Assembly: GCA_004352715.1 (NCBI GenBank)
Contig: SCFE01000054.1
Coordinates: 1,215,935 to 1,279,934 of the forward strand
Length of the DNA stretch: 64,000 nt
Direction of reading: 5' to 3'
From: Hofstenia miamia
Taxonomy: Eukaryota > Xenacoelomorpha > Acoela
Of this stretch, positions 45,949 to 57,506 are shown in pieces; within the stretch, counting starts at the first letter, position 1, and each line of letters begins with the position of its first letter. The notes under the pieces are model-generated. The model was not told the origin of the DNA. It worked only from the letters and a program-made list of their open reading frames with translations, and did not search any database. A program made the position numbers and the translations under genes.

Positions 45949-45952
45949 TTAC
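45949..45952. repeat. Target-site duplication of E5 (TTAC), 5' side
   Basis: TTAC abuts the LTR start; it is identical to 14,829-14,832. Confidence 0.85.
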
Positions 45953-47215
45953 ATTTGCAGTTTCTTCTGTGGTTGTATTTCTCATCAGTGTTATCCGTGC
46001 ATATTGTGTAAAATTATCAACCATCACTAATAAGTATTGGTATCCTTCATCATCTTTGGCGAACATTTAAAGATCTCATTCATTAATTTTCTTACTATTT
46101 CCCTTCTATAGTATTCAGGTATTGCTATCCTGTTGGCTTTTCCATTTACATATAAGAGACCATTTTCATTCAATTTCCAATTGTATCTACCATAGTAATT
46201 CTTCACTATTTTGTACATTTTATACTGGTTTTCACTTTTTCTCTGTCTCCCTTAGTGTGATGTCTTCTTGCTTTTCTATGATATCATTTTCTGTAATTTC
46301 TTCCCTTAAAATGATTGGTGTTATTGCTTCCCTTTTTTTATTGATGTTTATCTCTGGAAGCTGTTCATACTCATTGTGTTGAAGGAATTGGAATTCTATT
46401 TTCTGTCTGTCTTTTTTCTCCAGATCTCTCTGGTATTCTGGTAGTGATGTTCAGAAATCTGCATTGCTATGTAGTTTTCCATTTCTATGCTCTATCTTGA
46501 ATGTGAATTCATTTAATTACTCAATCCATCTAGAAACAATTGATGATTTCTTTAACCATGCCAATCCACTATTGTTGGTTCTTACTCTGAATTTCTTTCC
46601 TATTAGGAAATGTCTAAACTTCTTTATGTTTTTGATTAGTGCAAGCATTTAGAATTTTGTTGACACATAATTTTCTTTGCTAGGTTTTAGTTTCCTGCTG
46701 AAAAATTGTACCAGTGCTTCTTTTCTGTCTTTTGGTTGTCTGAGAGTTGCTCCTATAGTTACTTTGCTTGCATCACAGTCTAGAAAGAATTCTTTTGAGT
46801 AATCCAGTGTGTTTAGTGGAGGAAATGTTGACAGTTCTTGTTTTATATTATCAAGCTCCTCTTGCTGTTCCCATGTCTATTTAAAGGGTACTGATTTCTT
46901 CATCAAATTTGTCATGTTTGCAGTTTTCCCTGCTATTTTAGGTATGAAGGTACTATAGTAATTGAAGAATCCCATAATTCTTTGTAAATCTTTTTTATTA
47001 TTAGATATTTTGAATTTCCTTATCATCTCCCATGTGTTGTTTTTCATGCTTATCTGAACTTTTGACTTTTTGATTTAATATGTCACATTTGTTCCCATTT
47101 ACTCTGAGTCCAGCTTCTTTTAGTATTTTCAGAGTTCTGGCTAACTTGTCTAGATGTTCTTCCACTGTATTGCTTGAGCATAGAACTGAAACTGGGCTAT
47201 ATTTTCTTTTGTCAT
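45953..47215 (-). pseudogene. E4: pol from RT end to the middle of integrase (5' half of the split gene)
   Basis: From 47,215 the minus strand reads the RT segment NTVEEHLDKLARTLKILKEA, GLRVNGNKCDI, then NYYSTFIPKIAGKTANM and WEQQEELDNIKQELSTFPPL. RNase H follows (FFLDCDASKVTIGATLRQPK, LVQFFSRKLKPSKENYVST, FRVRTNNSGLAWLKK). The integrase linker (RYNWKLNENGLLYVNGKANR, IAIPEYYRREIVRKL) leads to the core, VMVDNFTQYARITLMRNTTT, where it is cut by the E5 LTR. The zinc-binding region is mostly deleted (near 46,070). It joins in frame to 14,828. Confidence 0.85.
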
Positions 47216-47229
47216 CTCTTTATTCATTT

Positions 47230-47470
47230 ATTTAGTAATCAGAAAATTTTTAAAGAAAATGGAAATGAAACTAGAGCATACATTTTCTTTCTTTACTTCT
47301 TTACTTAAAAAACTCCTAAAGAAAATGAAACTAGTGGTAACCTTTTCTTTCTTAATTTATTTACTGAACCATATGATACTAAACCAACTGGCAAAGCAAA
47401 TGGAATTGAAACTAGTGGTTATTTTTTCAAAAACCTTTCTTTACTAAAAGACCACCTAAACTACTATGTT
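47230..47470. repeat. Three imperfect tandem units
   Basis: Units of 60-75 bp share aaagaaaatg...gaaactag followed by a ttttctttctt pyrimidine tract (from about 47,255, 47,318 and 47,390). They are diverged, and no function is apparent. Confidence 0.55.
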
Positions 47471-50050
47471 TAGTTACTAGCTTATTTACTAATTATCATC
47501 TCCAATGAGATTAAAGTACACTACAAAGAATGCCATCACCTTTTGCTAACATGGAAGAATTGCTTGGGATGCACTAACACTCTTCCTCAGTCTAAGAAAA
47601 GTTTCACAACAATGAGGAACAAAACAAAACAGTTGTGCTCAACTGCCCCTCTTTCTAAAGGAAAAACCATTTAGTGTGTATATGAACCTCAAAGCCAAAT
47701 CTAAAATCAATTACAACAAACTAGTTAAAGACCTGGGATCACACTTAAACAAAAAAAACACAAGAAAATAATACCACATGCTGCTATGCAGCTGTAAAAT
47801 GTGTGGCAACAACAGCATAACAGAATATATTCATAAAGTCACAACAGATTACTACAACTGTCTTGGGAAGAAGATCAATATTATAAGTAAGATCTCTATT
47901 CATACTTACATGCTTGAATGTCACCTCTATTCAGAAGATGCTGTAAGAATAAATGCAACATCAAAGATTCCATTCATACTCTGATTAACAAATGTGTTAA
48001 CATTCAAATGATCATGTAAAACAATCACTTTGCACAAAAAGTGCTAGGATTCCAAAACACAGCTCCAAATTTCTTTAAGAAAAAAATCACAGACATTGAA
48101 AATGCAATAAAAACAAAGCTGATAAACATGGAAAATGTGTGATGCTGACAATGCAGTCAACAAGGGCATCTCAAGCAGCCTGTAAATAAGTAGTATATTC
48201 AATCAAAAAAGAAGGCTTTTACACCACTGAAGATGTGGAAGAAATCACATACCAAAGTGAAGAGGAAAATTTAAACTGACAAGGCACCAGCCACAAATGG
48301 CAATAAAGAATGTTTAATAATTACTGACTTATTGGAGAGAAATCTTATACCACTCACAATCAACAGCATCAACATAGAAGCAACTGTTGATACCATCTTA
48401 ATGGCAGCACCTGTGCCACTAAAATCAGATAAACATGTGAAAATATGTAATGGCTGAAGCAAGGGTGATCCACAATGACCTTTTGACCTTGGTGGGTATG
48501 TCTGGTGTGACTATGATGCAATTGTGGACTTTGACTGTCTTGAAATCAAGATTGTCTGTTTCTGAAGTCATTGGAATATGTTCTGTTTAGTTGAGAAACA
48601 AAATTAATTTGCAATGTATTGTTTAAAATGTAACCAATTTTTCTATACATAACATAGAGCTTAAACAATTTTCAAAATCCCACAAAATTAGAATTGTTGC
48701 AATCTATTGTTTAAATGTAATAATTTTTATACACATTAATATTCAATTTTCAAAATAAATATAAATACATGCTTCTGCAGATGGATACACTTGCTATTCA
48801 GAGAAAATAAACATTTATAAATAATAAATATATTTACAAAGACAATATAAAATGCACTAATAAATGATGACAATTCTTATAATGATTCATCTACAGTTCA
48901 ATGAACAATGATGATATTCATCATAACTTCATGCTGGGATGGGAATGTTGTAGGACACATACGCAATATGTATTTATATGTAATGAATTTCACACAGTAG
49001 TATCTAAATTAATGATTTATAAGCAGGTTCAAATGAGATGATACATCATAGTATAAACACATGGTAATTTTAAGTTTAAAACAAATGCAATTAAAATTGT
49101 GTATTAACAAACAAACAATGTTTGTATTTATGATATAGTAATATAATTAACTTAACATCAGAGAGAAAATCACAGCTATTCATTAACATAAAATTGAGTA
49201 CGTTTTTAAAAGAAATATCTGTAAAACTAACTAGAAATAATATTACAAAACATGTTAAAAGATTTAATTATTTAAAAGGTTACCAAAAAGTTTGAAATCT
49301 TTCAGCATAGTTCTTTCATCAATATGAAATTCCATTATGCTGGCTGTGTGTAGAAAGTTGCACTTTTTCACAGACAATGTTAACGTTACCATGGAGTTCT
49401 GCTTATTATACATGGAGGTGAAGCACTTCCTGGAGTAGGCTATTGTATTGCATGCAGAAAATTTGTGCTGCACAAAATCTGATCAACAAAAGATGACAGA
49501 CAATTAAATTATTTTAATGACCTTCTTTGGGAAGGAGGTAAATGCTGCTTTGCCTCCATGTATAATCACAGAACTCCATGGCATTACATAATTTTTTATC
49601 TATATCCCATTGTTCAAATGTTAAATTGTAAAGATTGTTATCTGAAATGAAAAGTGAAACAAATTAAAGACTGTTGTATCATTTATTAAAATTACTGAAC
49701 TATATATACAATTAAAAGATATCAACCAAACAGTACAATGACAGTATGGACGCCTTAAGAGAAGGTTGTTGGGAAACTTGTTTACCATTTTACCAATCCT
49801 AGTTAACCAGATTAACTACATCAATCTACCAAATTAATAAACAGTCTATAACAAACTATATAAACAATCTCAATTATTATTACAACATGTTTTCCCAATT
49901 TATAAACTTATGTAATGAAGAAGAAGAAGAAGAAATGTCTATATTTAGAGTTGATTTGTACAATATAAAATACTGTTTACAACTCTAAATAATGTCGAAA
50001 AAAACTAAACAAGTACAAAAACAAATATAAACACACACAAACTAATATTT
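47471..50050. other. Stretch without recognisable genes
   Basis: Short frames such as 47,778-47,984 (+) look like remnants of coding sequence but match nothing I recognise. A (gaa)n run lies at 49,917-49,935, near the expected 3' end of the non-LTR element that follows. Confidence 0.4.
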
Positions 50051-50159
50051 TAAAAGGCAATAATATCTAATCAACTGGAATATGGCGAATTTATATGCGG
50101 TCAATTGAATAGTCATTATTATAAAATTTAAAACCTTAGCCATTTGTATTCAAGTCTTT

Positions 50160-53100
50160 TCTTTGTATAACTATATGGAAGTCTTTATTTATTTTGTCTT
50201 TGAATATTTGAATACTCTTATTTTATTGATTTGTTTTTTAGATTTGGGTATATTATTCCATATATTTATTGATGTATTGAGAATTGAATTTTTTTAATTA
50301 TTTTCTTGTTATATTTAAGAGGTATAATTTTTAGTCTTTGAATATTATGTCTAAATGATATTTTGGAGGAAAAAACATTATATTTGTTATAAGGAACAAT
50401 AATATTATATATTTTAAAGAAAGTAGTTAACACATTCTTATAAATTATACACTGTGGAGTTAGAAAAGTTTTTGTTAATTTTTTATTTCTGCATTCATGT
50501 TATGTAAATGATTAACTGCTAATTTTATAGCCCAATTTATTTATACATTAATTTTATTCAAAAGTTGTTGATTTATGTCAGTATATAGAATGTTTGCATA
50601 ATTGAAGTGACTTAGTATTAATGTGTGAATCTTTGCTTTTGTTGGAATTTGTTGAGATATATTGCCATTTTCTTCATAGCATTATTTATTTGTTTTGTAA
50701 AATTTAGTTGAGATTAAAAAATTATACCTAGATATTTGAAAGAATTAACTTGTTCTATGTACGTATGATTAAATTTTAATTTATATGTAGAAATGCTTGC
50801 GTTGTTATCATTAGATTTAAGACTAATTATACAAAATTGTGTTTTAAATGGGTTAATTCTCAGACTAAATGATGCAAAATATTGTGCAAGATAAATGCAA
50901 TTCTCTTCAACAACTTTTATGGCAAATTCAGGAGATTTATGTGAACTTAATAGCATAGTATCATCAGCATATTGTATGACATTACATATAGTCTGATTGC
51001 TCAAATCATTTACATACATGTTGAATTATAATGATCCTAAAATTGTTCCCTGTGGAACACCATTTTTAATATAAATCTAGTCAGATAAAATTCCACTTAG
51101 CTTAACTTTTTGTCTATGATTATGAAGATAACTATCTATTAAGTCTGCACTTTTGTTAGTGAAGCCCATAATTTTTATTTTTTTAATTAAAATTTCATTG
51201 TTTATAGAGTCAAACGCCTTTGATAAATCTAAACATGCAACTGCTGAAAACTCATCTAAATTGATACTATTTCTCCAATGTTCTGTAGCTGTTAAAAAAG
51301 CATCATTAGTATATATATACTTACGAAAACCATATTGATTTTGGGAATACAGATTATGTTTACATAAATGTTAATTAATTTGATTAATAAAAAATTCGTT
51401 CAAAAATCTTTCTGATTTTTGATTTAACAGAAATAGGTCTATAGTTCAAACACTCTTTTGGGCCATCTTTTTTAAATAATGGAGTAATATTTGCCAATTT
51501 TAATTGGCCAGGGAATGTGGTTCAGCTATATTAATATAAAGCAATTTTTAGATACCAAGATGGAATCATAGAGGGGCCATTAGATTTATTCTTTAAAGAT
51601 TGGATAGATTTGATAATTTCTAGAATAGTAACATATCGGAAAGCAAAAGACGGACTATGGGTTGCATTTCATTGCTATCAAAAGGAGTATTTATGCCATT
51701 ATAATTGCCTAAGTTGCCAAATACTTTATTAAATATGTTACTCATGTCCTTATTGTTAGGGAGCATCTTTCCTTTATACTAAATTTTTTCAATTTTTTTC
51801 ATTTTTCCTTTGATTCTTATTTAGTAAATTATTCATAAAATCCCATTTACCTTTATGAGAAGAGATATATTTTTAAATTCAAGACGGGAATATTTGTTAT
51901 ACGCTTTTCCTTTGTAAATATTACACATATTACGAGCATTTTTGTAAGCATTATAATTGGTTGGTATTTGACAATTTTTGAATTCCTTCCATTTAGATTT
52001 TTTTGTTCGATTAACTCTATGCATTTTGCATCTATCCATGGCTTTGAGACTTTATTAGCAACATCATCAATTTTTTCCATAGCATAAATATACTTTTCAG
52101 GGCAACAAATGCCTAAATAGAATCATAAAGTTTTATTAAAGTTATTGAACATTTCGTTCGGTGTTTGTGAAGAGTAAGTTTTAACCCAATTTTCATTTTT
52201 TAAATAGGTTACAAGTTTTATGATATTTTTTTCTGACTTTTGTCTTATTTTGATCCAGTATCTGGAGGGATAGTTAACCTTTTGCTTATTAGAATAAGTT
52301 ATTATGAGACAGTGGTCAGAAAAAGGGAATTCAGAGCAAATATATTCATAAAAAGAGTCATTCTCTGAAACCATAAAATAATCAATCAAGGTTTGATTAT
52401 TTGCAAAAAAGCTAGATGGAATACATTGATTTATTAATGAAATGTTGAACGTTGAAAGAAAACTTTGTACCTTAGTTTTTTCATTATTATTCAAAAAATT
52501 CAAATTCCAGTCACCCATTAGCATAATGTTTGTGTTATGACTTAATGATGTAGTGATTTCTTTTTCCATTTGTGCAAAGAAATTGTTCAAATGAGCTTTG
52601 TTTGGACAATTTGATATATTCATAAGCTGCCTACTATTGCATTTAAGCGGGTCTTGGATGTCGCATAGACTTTCATATGTGCTATCGCTTGAAATGTTTT
52701 TTGTAAGTTTAGGTTTAAATTTTTTATCAATTAAAAACATAACACCGCCTCTGTTTGTTTTATTGTAATGTAAAGTATGATTTCTATCTGTTCTAAATAG
52801 TTTGAATTTGGAATCATCAATTGACCAGAGGGAATTTTTATGATCATTTGTAAGCCATGTTTCGGATATTCCAAGGACAAAATATGACCCAAGTTCTTGT
52901 ATGAATTGTTTGAATTCATTATTTTTTAAAAGAAAGGTTTTGAAAGTGAATATGAATATATTTAGTCGAATTTATAGATTGTACTTTGTTAATGCATTGA
53001 GGGTATTCGCATACTTTGATTGGCCTGATAGGACCAGGATTAGGTTCAATTCCGGCCAATATTAATAACTTATTAAAAAGGAGAAAATATTGTTTTGTCA

Positions 53101-53434
53101 ATATATTACTAATTATAGTAAATAGAAATAGCTCAGATGGAAAAAAATTCGAAGAATAATAAGACCGATTAATTTTAATGGCTTTGAGAATTTTTGTAAT
53201 GATTAAAAACTTATAGCTTTGAGATGAATTTGTAAAAGTAATATTACATTTTATATCAGCAACAATTGAAATTATATAGAATGCTCTGGCGGAATTATTG
53301 CATAACATGGATATTAAACGAAAAATTCGCCATAATCCAATAGATAATAAAAATATTAAAAAACGCAGATTAGCTCCTTGCCGCTGCGGGGAGTAGTTGC
53401 TTTCGCGTGAATGATAATCGGCAACTTTATGCAA
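50160..53434 (-). pseudogene. ORF2 of the non-LTR element: 2A-like peptide, endonuclease, reverse transcriptase
   Basis: The first block (53,434-52,919) contains hydrophobic stretches and, at about residue 125, LILAGIEPNPGP, a 2A-type ribosome-skipping signal. It is followed by a cysteine pair (VCEYPQC). The APE-type endonuclease shows ISETWLT (Glu, near 52,860), RGGVMFLIDKK, MGDWNLNF (52,505-52,516 region) and FPFSDHCLI (52,303-52,320 region). The RT shows ACLDLSKAFDSI (about 51,207-51,240), GVPQGTILG (51,034-51,062), MYVNDL and YADDTML (50,951-50,971). The C-terminal INIWNNIPKSKKQI near 50,240 is the usual end of such proteins. A frameshift lies near 52,920, and more lie in the RT (about 51,030 and 51,400-51,640). 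It would copy its RNA into a nicked target. Confidence 0.8.
53030..53065 (-). other. 2A-like ribosome-skipping motif (GIEPNPGP)
   Basis: The codons for L-I-L-A-G-I-E-P-N-P-G-P fit the consensus (D/G)xExNPGP. Similar motifs are known near the N-terminus of CR1/L2-type retrotransposon ORFs in several invertebrates. It would separate the first 125 or so residues of ORF2 from the endonuclease-RT part. Confidence 0.75.
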
Positions 53435-54168
53435 TATTGAACGTGATGTTTCCGGGCTGTTGGTAATCCATCAAAGAATTCCTTAATCATGTGAGTGAGT
53501 GTAGAGTAACCAGATCTAGGAAAGTGAATGCCATCATGTGCGAAAAGCTTACGGTTGATCTTGGATTCATAATAAAATGCATTAAAATTGTTAAAAACAG
53601 AATACGCCATGACCTTTGAGGTCTGATGTATCAATAAGTTTAATTTCTGAATTTGCGTTTGACTGCATTGAATAAATTTTGAAATGACGTGGTGTACTCA
53701 GTTTTCTTTTTCATGATGTCGTTTCTTCTTACAGTGATTAGGACTTTTTTGATTTTGTTGGAGGTGGGGTATTCGTTCACTGTATTGGCAATTTCTGTAA
53801 TTGTAGCACCAGGGTATGAATGCACTGCGACTTTGTGTTTGCGGAGTAATCCAGGCGATTTAAGGTGCCGATACATTGATGTTCCAATTATAAGCATGTC
53901 TGCCTCTGTTCTTAGTTTTTTTGGAGTTTGATGCTAGGCAAATTGATTTTCTTGGAGATGTTGATGCATTAACGGAAGAAGGTTGCACTTGTGTTTCCTG
54001 ATTCGTGCAAGTGATTGTCGACTGCATATCATATAACAGCTTGTGGAGCGTCAATAGCTCTTCCTTTGATAACATATTAAACAGTGCTACTAGTTTCGAC
54101 GTCGTAACTCTGCTCCGTTCACTTGTTATGAAGTCCTCCATGGGACCGACCATTCGCGATGAAATCAT
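53390..54168 (-). pseudogene. ORF1 of the non-LTR element with an SGNH-hydrolase-like domain
   Basis: The N-terminal 100 residues (54,168-53,860) are helical and Ser/Thr-rich. Then ADMLIIGTSMYRHL carries the block-I Ser (GTS), VLITVRRNDIM the Asn of block III, and LFAHDGIHFPRSGYSTL the D-x-x-H of block V. So Ser, Asn, Asp and His of an SGNH esterase fold are all present. Frameshifts near 53,890 and 53,637 separate the pieces. SGNH-type ORF1 proteins occur in CR1-like elements. Their role in retrotransposition is thought to be membrane or RNP related. Confidence 0.7.
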
Positions 54169-54565
54169 TATGCTTTATGAAAGATGGTACAAACCTAAAA
54201 TGTTAATAAGGTAAAACGATTTATTAATCCCCGTCTCTGGTACAAATAAATACTTTTTTAATACATTTTTCTCGTTGAATTCTTGAGAATAAAATATTTG
54301 CAAGTAGGAATTTTTATATGAAACGTTTCAAGAATGTTGATAGCATGTTTTGTATTTATATTAGTATCATAAATTAGTTATTAAAGTTTATTGATACAAA
54401 TATATACAAGATGTTTAAAAATATTTGTTTTAAATTTTAAGAAATTGCTAAATTTTTAAATTTCATCAGTGTCTTTTATATTAAAAGTTAAATAAATACT
54501 GCTAGTATCATTGAAATGAATGAACCCACCATTTGATTTATGGAAGATAATTCCAATTCTATCAA

Positions 54566-55130
54566 TTAATGGCTTTGAAGTTGGTCTATATAAGTTACAT
54601 GAGTCTTTTCATAATTGATGAATGGCTGATCGTTTACACTATATGCTGTGAATAAAGGTATTTGATCCAATAATGGGATGCTACCGTTGACTATCCGATA
54701 GTGACAATCAAAACCCAAAATTTCACTTTCCTGATTTAATTCAAATTCATAAGGCGTTTCATTTTTTATGACTACTCTTCCACTGATGATTTCAAAATCC
54801 AATTTCGGTACTGTTGTAATCAATGGTAAATTTTGTGAAAAATACTAAATAATTTTTCAAAACTTTTTTCATCATTTGTTTCAGATTTAGCAACCATCAA
54901 TTCAATTTTCATTAAGACTTGGTTAACAAAGCTAAACACATCTTCTATGTTTTTCACATGGATGCCCTTTCCATTTGCATTATTAAAAGTCCACGATTGA
55001 TCTTGTATATTATTGAATCCTGTCCTGTGGGAAATGTAATATTTAGCAAAGCCACATGAGAAGCATTATAGATTGGTTGTTCCAAATGCGTAGTAAAACT
55101 CTGTTTTGAGTTATTGCTTCGATAGGTGTG
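54566..55130 (-). pseudogene. Minor-capsid (penton-like) gene remnant of a Polinton/adintovirus-like element
   Basis: Minus-strand translation gives ASHVALLNITFP near 55,050, EDVFSFVNQVLMKIELMV (about 54,940), and after a break a segment with KLDFEIISGRVVIKNETPYE, ILGFDCHYRI and ending in QPFINYEKTHVTYID. The pattern (an opening VALxxIxFP, a DxVFxxVN helix and a late ILGF) is what I associate with the penton-like minor capsid proteins of Polinton-type elements in invertebrates. The similarity is remembered, not computed. The gene is broken by at least one stop near 54,835 and has no clear start. It lies directly downstream of the protease fragment, in the same orientation. Confidence 0.45.
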
Positions 55131-55245
55131 AGTAAGTAGACTAACAATTGGAATATCTCAAAAGTTTATAAAATTATAAATTTCGATTATGCTATTTATA
55201 CAAAGCATTTTGTAATGTAATATAAGCAAATTGACTACGAATTAA

Positions 55246-55530
55246 TTAATTTATTAAGCCCATCACTACACAAAAAGTCATTAAGAACGATAAATCAGTA
55301 AATACAAATATTTCAGGTATTTTGTTGAAAAATAGAAAAGCACGAAAAATACAATAATAACCACAAACTGGTGATATTCCCTGCAACTTAGTTTTTCGAT
55401 CACCTTCATACACATGGAATCCAGGATACGTAGTTAGCCAGTAATGTTCAATATCGGGGTACTGACTTAGTGGACAACCGAGAGAATCCTTCAGAATCAA
55501 ACTCTATGCGGGACTCATAAATTTATTCAT
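55246..55530 (-). pseudogene. Adenain-type cysteine protease fragment (Polinton PRO)
   Basis: The frame reads a DSLGCPLSQYPDIEHYW block, then KLQGISPVCGYYCIFRAFLF. The Gln and Cys in QGxSxxCGxYC match the oxyanion and nucleophile region of adenovirus-type proteases (C5 family), which Polintons/Mavericks and adintoviruses carry to mature their capsids. The His and second catalytic residue would lie upstream; that part is missing or decayed beyond 55,530. Together with the capsid remnant it marks an old insertion of such an element. No polymerase or integrase gene of it is seen nearby. Confidence 0.6.
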
Positions 55531-57506
55531 GAATAAGTTCTCTCATTAATTACATTACAATAAATAAAAGGAATAAAACACTTTTTAGTGTCAATAATCG
55601 TCAAGATGCATTTTTCTTCAGATGTTCAATCTTATGGAATGGTATCGATATATAATGTGAGAAAAATATAAACACTTCAAGAAAAAAATCAAACAAATTT
55701 TATTGAATAAACAAAAATTATTGGGCATAGATAATACACTCAATGCATGATCGAATTATTTTTATACTGCCCTTTAATTAATAATGCATATGTAAAGAGT
55801 TCTGTAAGTATTTTTTTCGTGTGTTAGTTTGTAGACTTTATATACACATTAGCAATAAATTTGCTTTAACTCCTAATACTAGATTTAAAAAATTATTTAT
55901 GCACACAGACATAGGTGATGCTACTCAGTTTTTAGTAGTAATAATTGCGTAATGAAATTTTGAATAAATTATGTATATATTTGTTTTCAATTGTACTCAA
56001 TAAAAATTTTCAAGAATGTTCAAGAATGTTCAAGGTAGTCTATTATACATTATCTGCATGTTTTTTTAATCAAATAAGGTGTACAATTTAGAAAGTAGAA
56101 ATTGTACAAATTTTGATAATTTGGCAAATATTTGGAAAAGTTCCATTTACAAAAATTATCTAATTGTCTATGGCATATGCCAATAGCAATTCAAAAGTCT
56201 ACTACTGTGAAATCCTTTCTATGAATGAAGAACTCTTTCAATCTCGCTTAAACTCTTATCATTACATGCTATACTTAGACCTTGATTGGTCTTTTCCGCA
56301 ACGACCATATTGTCTACCTAACTGGTTGGCTCCTCTGTATAAGAAATTATATTTTCAGCTTCAAAAAATTATCGCTAAAGTATAACTTTGTGAAGGATTA
56401 GTAGAATCTTTCAAAGGAATTTCATAGCATTGTTGCAAGGTTTTGCAAGACATTACACTCTGCCTCCAAATATACCTTCATACTTACTGGGTATTTTGAA
56501 TTACAACAGTTGCAGTTATTTCTTTTTGATATTTGGCATTTTGCCGCTCACATGAATTCTTTAGATTGTCAGCTTCGTACTCAGAAGAACCTCCTGCTTC
56601 ACTAGAAATATCTTCAATTTCATTCAATTGTTAATGATTTCGGAATTTCGATCTGCAACACCTTCCGAATGATTCGTCTTACCACACAGTTTGTAATCGT
56701 GGCCAAATACGGGACAACTTCTGCTGCATGACTATTTCTACATTGCCAACAGTTGAATTTAATTTTTATTTCTGCAATAAATTGTTTTGTTCGGCATAAA
56801 AAGTATATTTCTTTTTTGACGTCATATTCAATTGATCCATTTATCATCTTTACCTGATCTTCAATTTCTCACAAAATGCATGACAAAACTGAATTTTCGT
56901 CTGTAAGCTTATGTTTGATTTGATAAAAAATTTAAAAAATTGGTCTATCTAGGGGTGCAGATCTTCAAAATTTGCTAGGGGAATTCAAAATAGGAAAACC
57001 CCAAAATATATATTTTGACAAACAAATGGGGGAGTACGGCATTTAGATGGGGGGCGGTGGCACATGTGCACCAAGTCCCCGCAGTAGTTACGCCATGGAT
57101 GTTAGACTTTTCTAGCATTAAATCTTTTTTAAGCAAAGCACCTCCACTGGAATTATTTTTTACATTTATAAAACTGAAACTTTATAAAATTAATTTAATA
57201 CTTGAAATACTCATTTAAGTTAACAGATATTGTTGTAATTTTTTAATGTTCTGAAATGTCTATTTTGTAAATTTGGTGTCTTTGAAAGCCTGATTTTTAC
57301 TACTATTAAAATGCTAAATAATTTTTTTCTTTTTTTGATAAAAAGTGTGATTATGAGCTGTAGCTTAGTAGCCTCCTGCTACATTTCATATATAAATATA
57401 GAATATACATACAATAGGTAATCTAATGTTTGGAAATATTAAATGTCAATCAATATGAATCAAATGCAACACAGAAAAATGTGGCAAAATTTATTAGATT
57501 GTTGAA
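55531..57506. other. Stretch with only short unidentified frames
   Basis: A minus-strand frame at 56,847-56,620 (CRTKQFIAEIKIKFNCWQCR and on, with a CxxC pair) and an acidic continuation near 56,630-56,500 (EDISSEAGGSSEYEA) might be part of a gene or of the Polinton remnant. A plus-strand frame at 56,164-56,385 is Tyr/Leu-rich. Neither is recognised. A donor-like or acceptor-like site could not be assigned. Confidence 0.35.

Larger units (their letters stand above)
14829..45952 (-). mobile_element. E5: least decayed LTR retrotransposon, split by a probable misplaced contig
   Basis: The minus-strand pieces are, in order: 5' LTR (45,948-44,821), tRNA-Arg primer site, gag start (to 44,101), then after the intervening block ORF3 and ORF4 (17,217-15,478) and the 3' LTR (to 14,833). 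The 222 LTR bases visible on both sides (14,833-15,057 and 44,821-45,043) differ at about ten sites, mostly CpG transitions. Both ends carry TTAC, and the flanks are two halves of one integrase gene. Pol and the ORF3 start are missing. The block 18,218-43,100 between the two 1000-N gaps does not belong to this element. Confidence 0.75.
50050..54200 (-). mobile_element. CR1/L2-like non-LTR retrotransposon, near full length
   Basis: It reads on the minus strand from about 54,200 to 50,050: ORF1 with an SGNH hydrolase domain, then ORF2 with a 2A-like peptide, APE endonuclease and reverse transcriptase. The order and motifs place it with CR1/L2-type elements. There are only a few frameshifts, so it is younger than most LTR copies here. 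Its ends and target-site duplication could not be fixed by eye. Confidence 0.8.

Noticed and set aside
47778-47984. Plus-strand frame with two CxxC-like cysteines
   Set aside because: No family resemblance, no splice sites and broken flanks; it is too short to call.
53030-53065. Picornavirus insertion suggested by the NPGP motif
   Set aside because: The motif is followed by an APE endonuclease and a YADD reverse transcriptase in the same unit, so it belongs to the non-LTR element.
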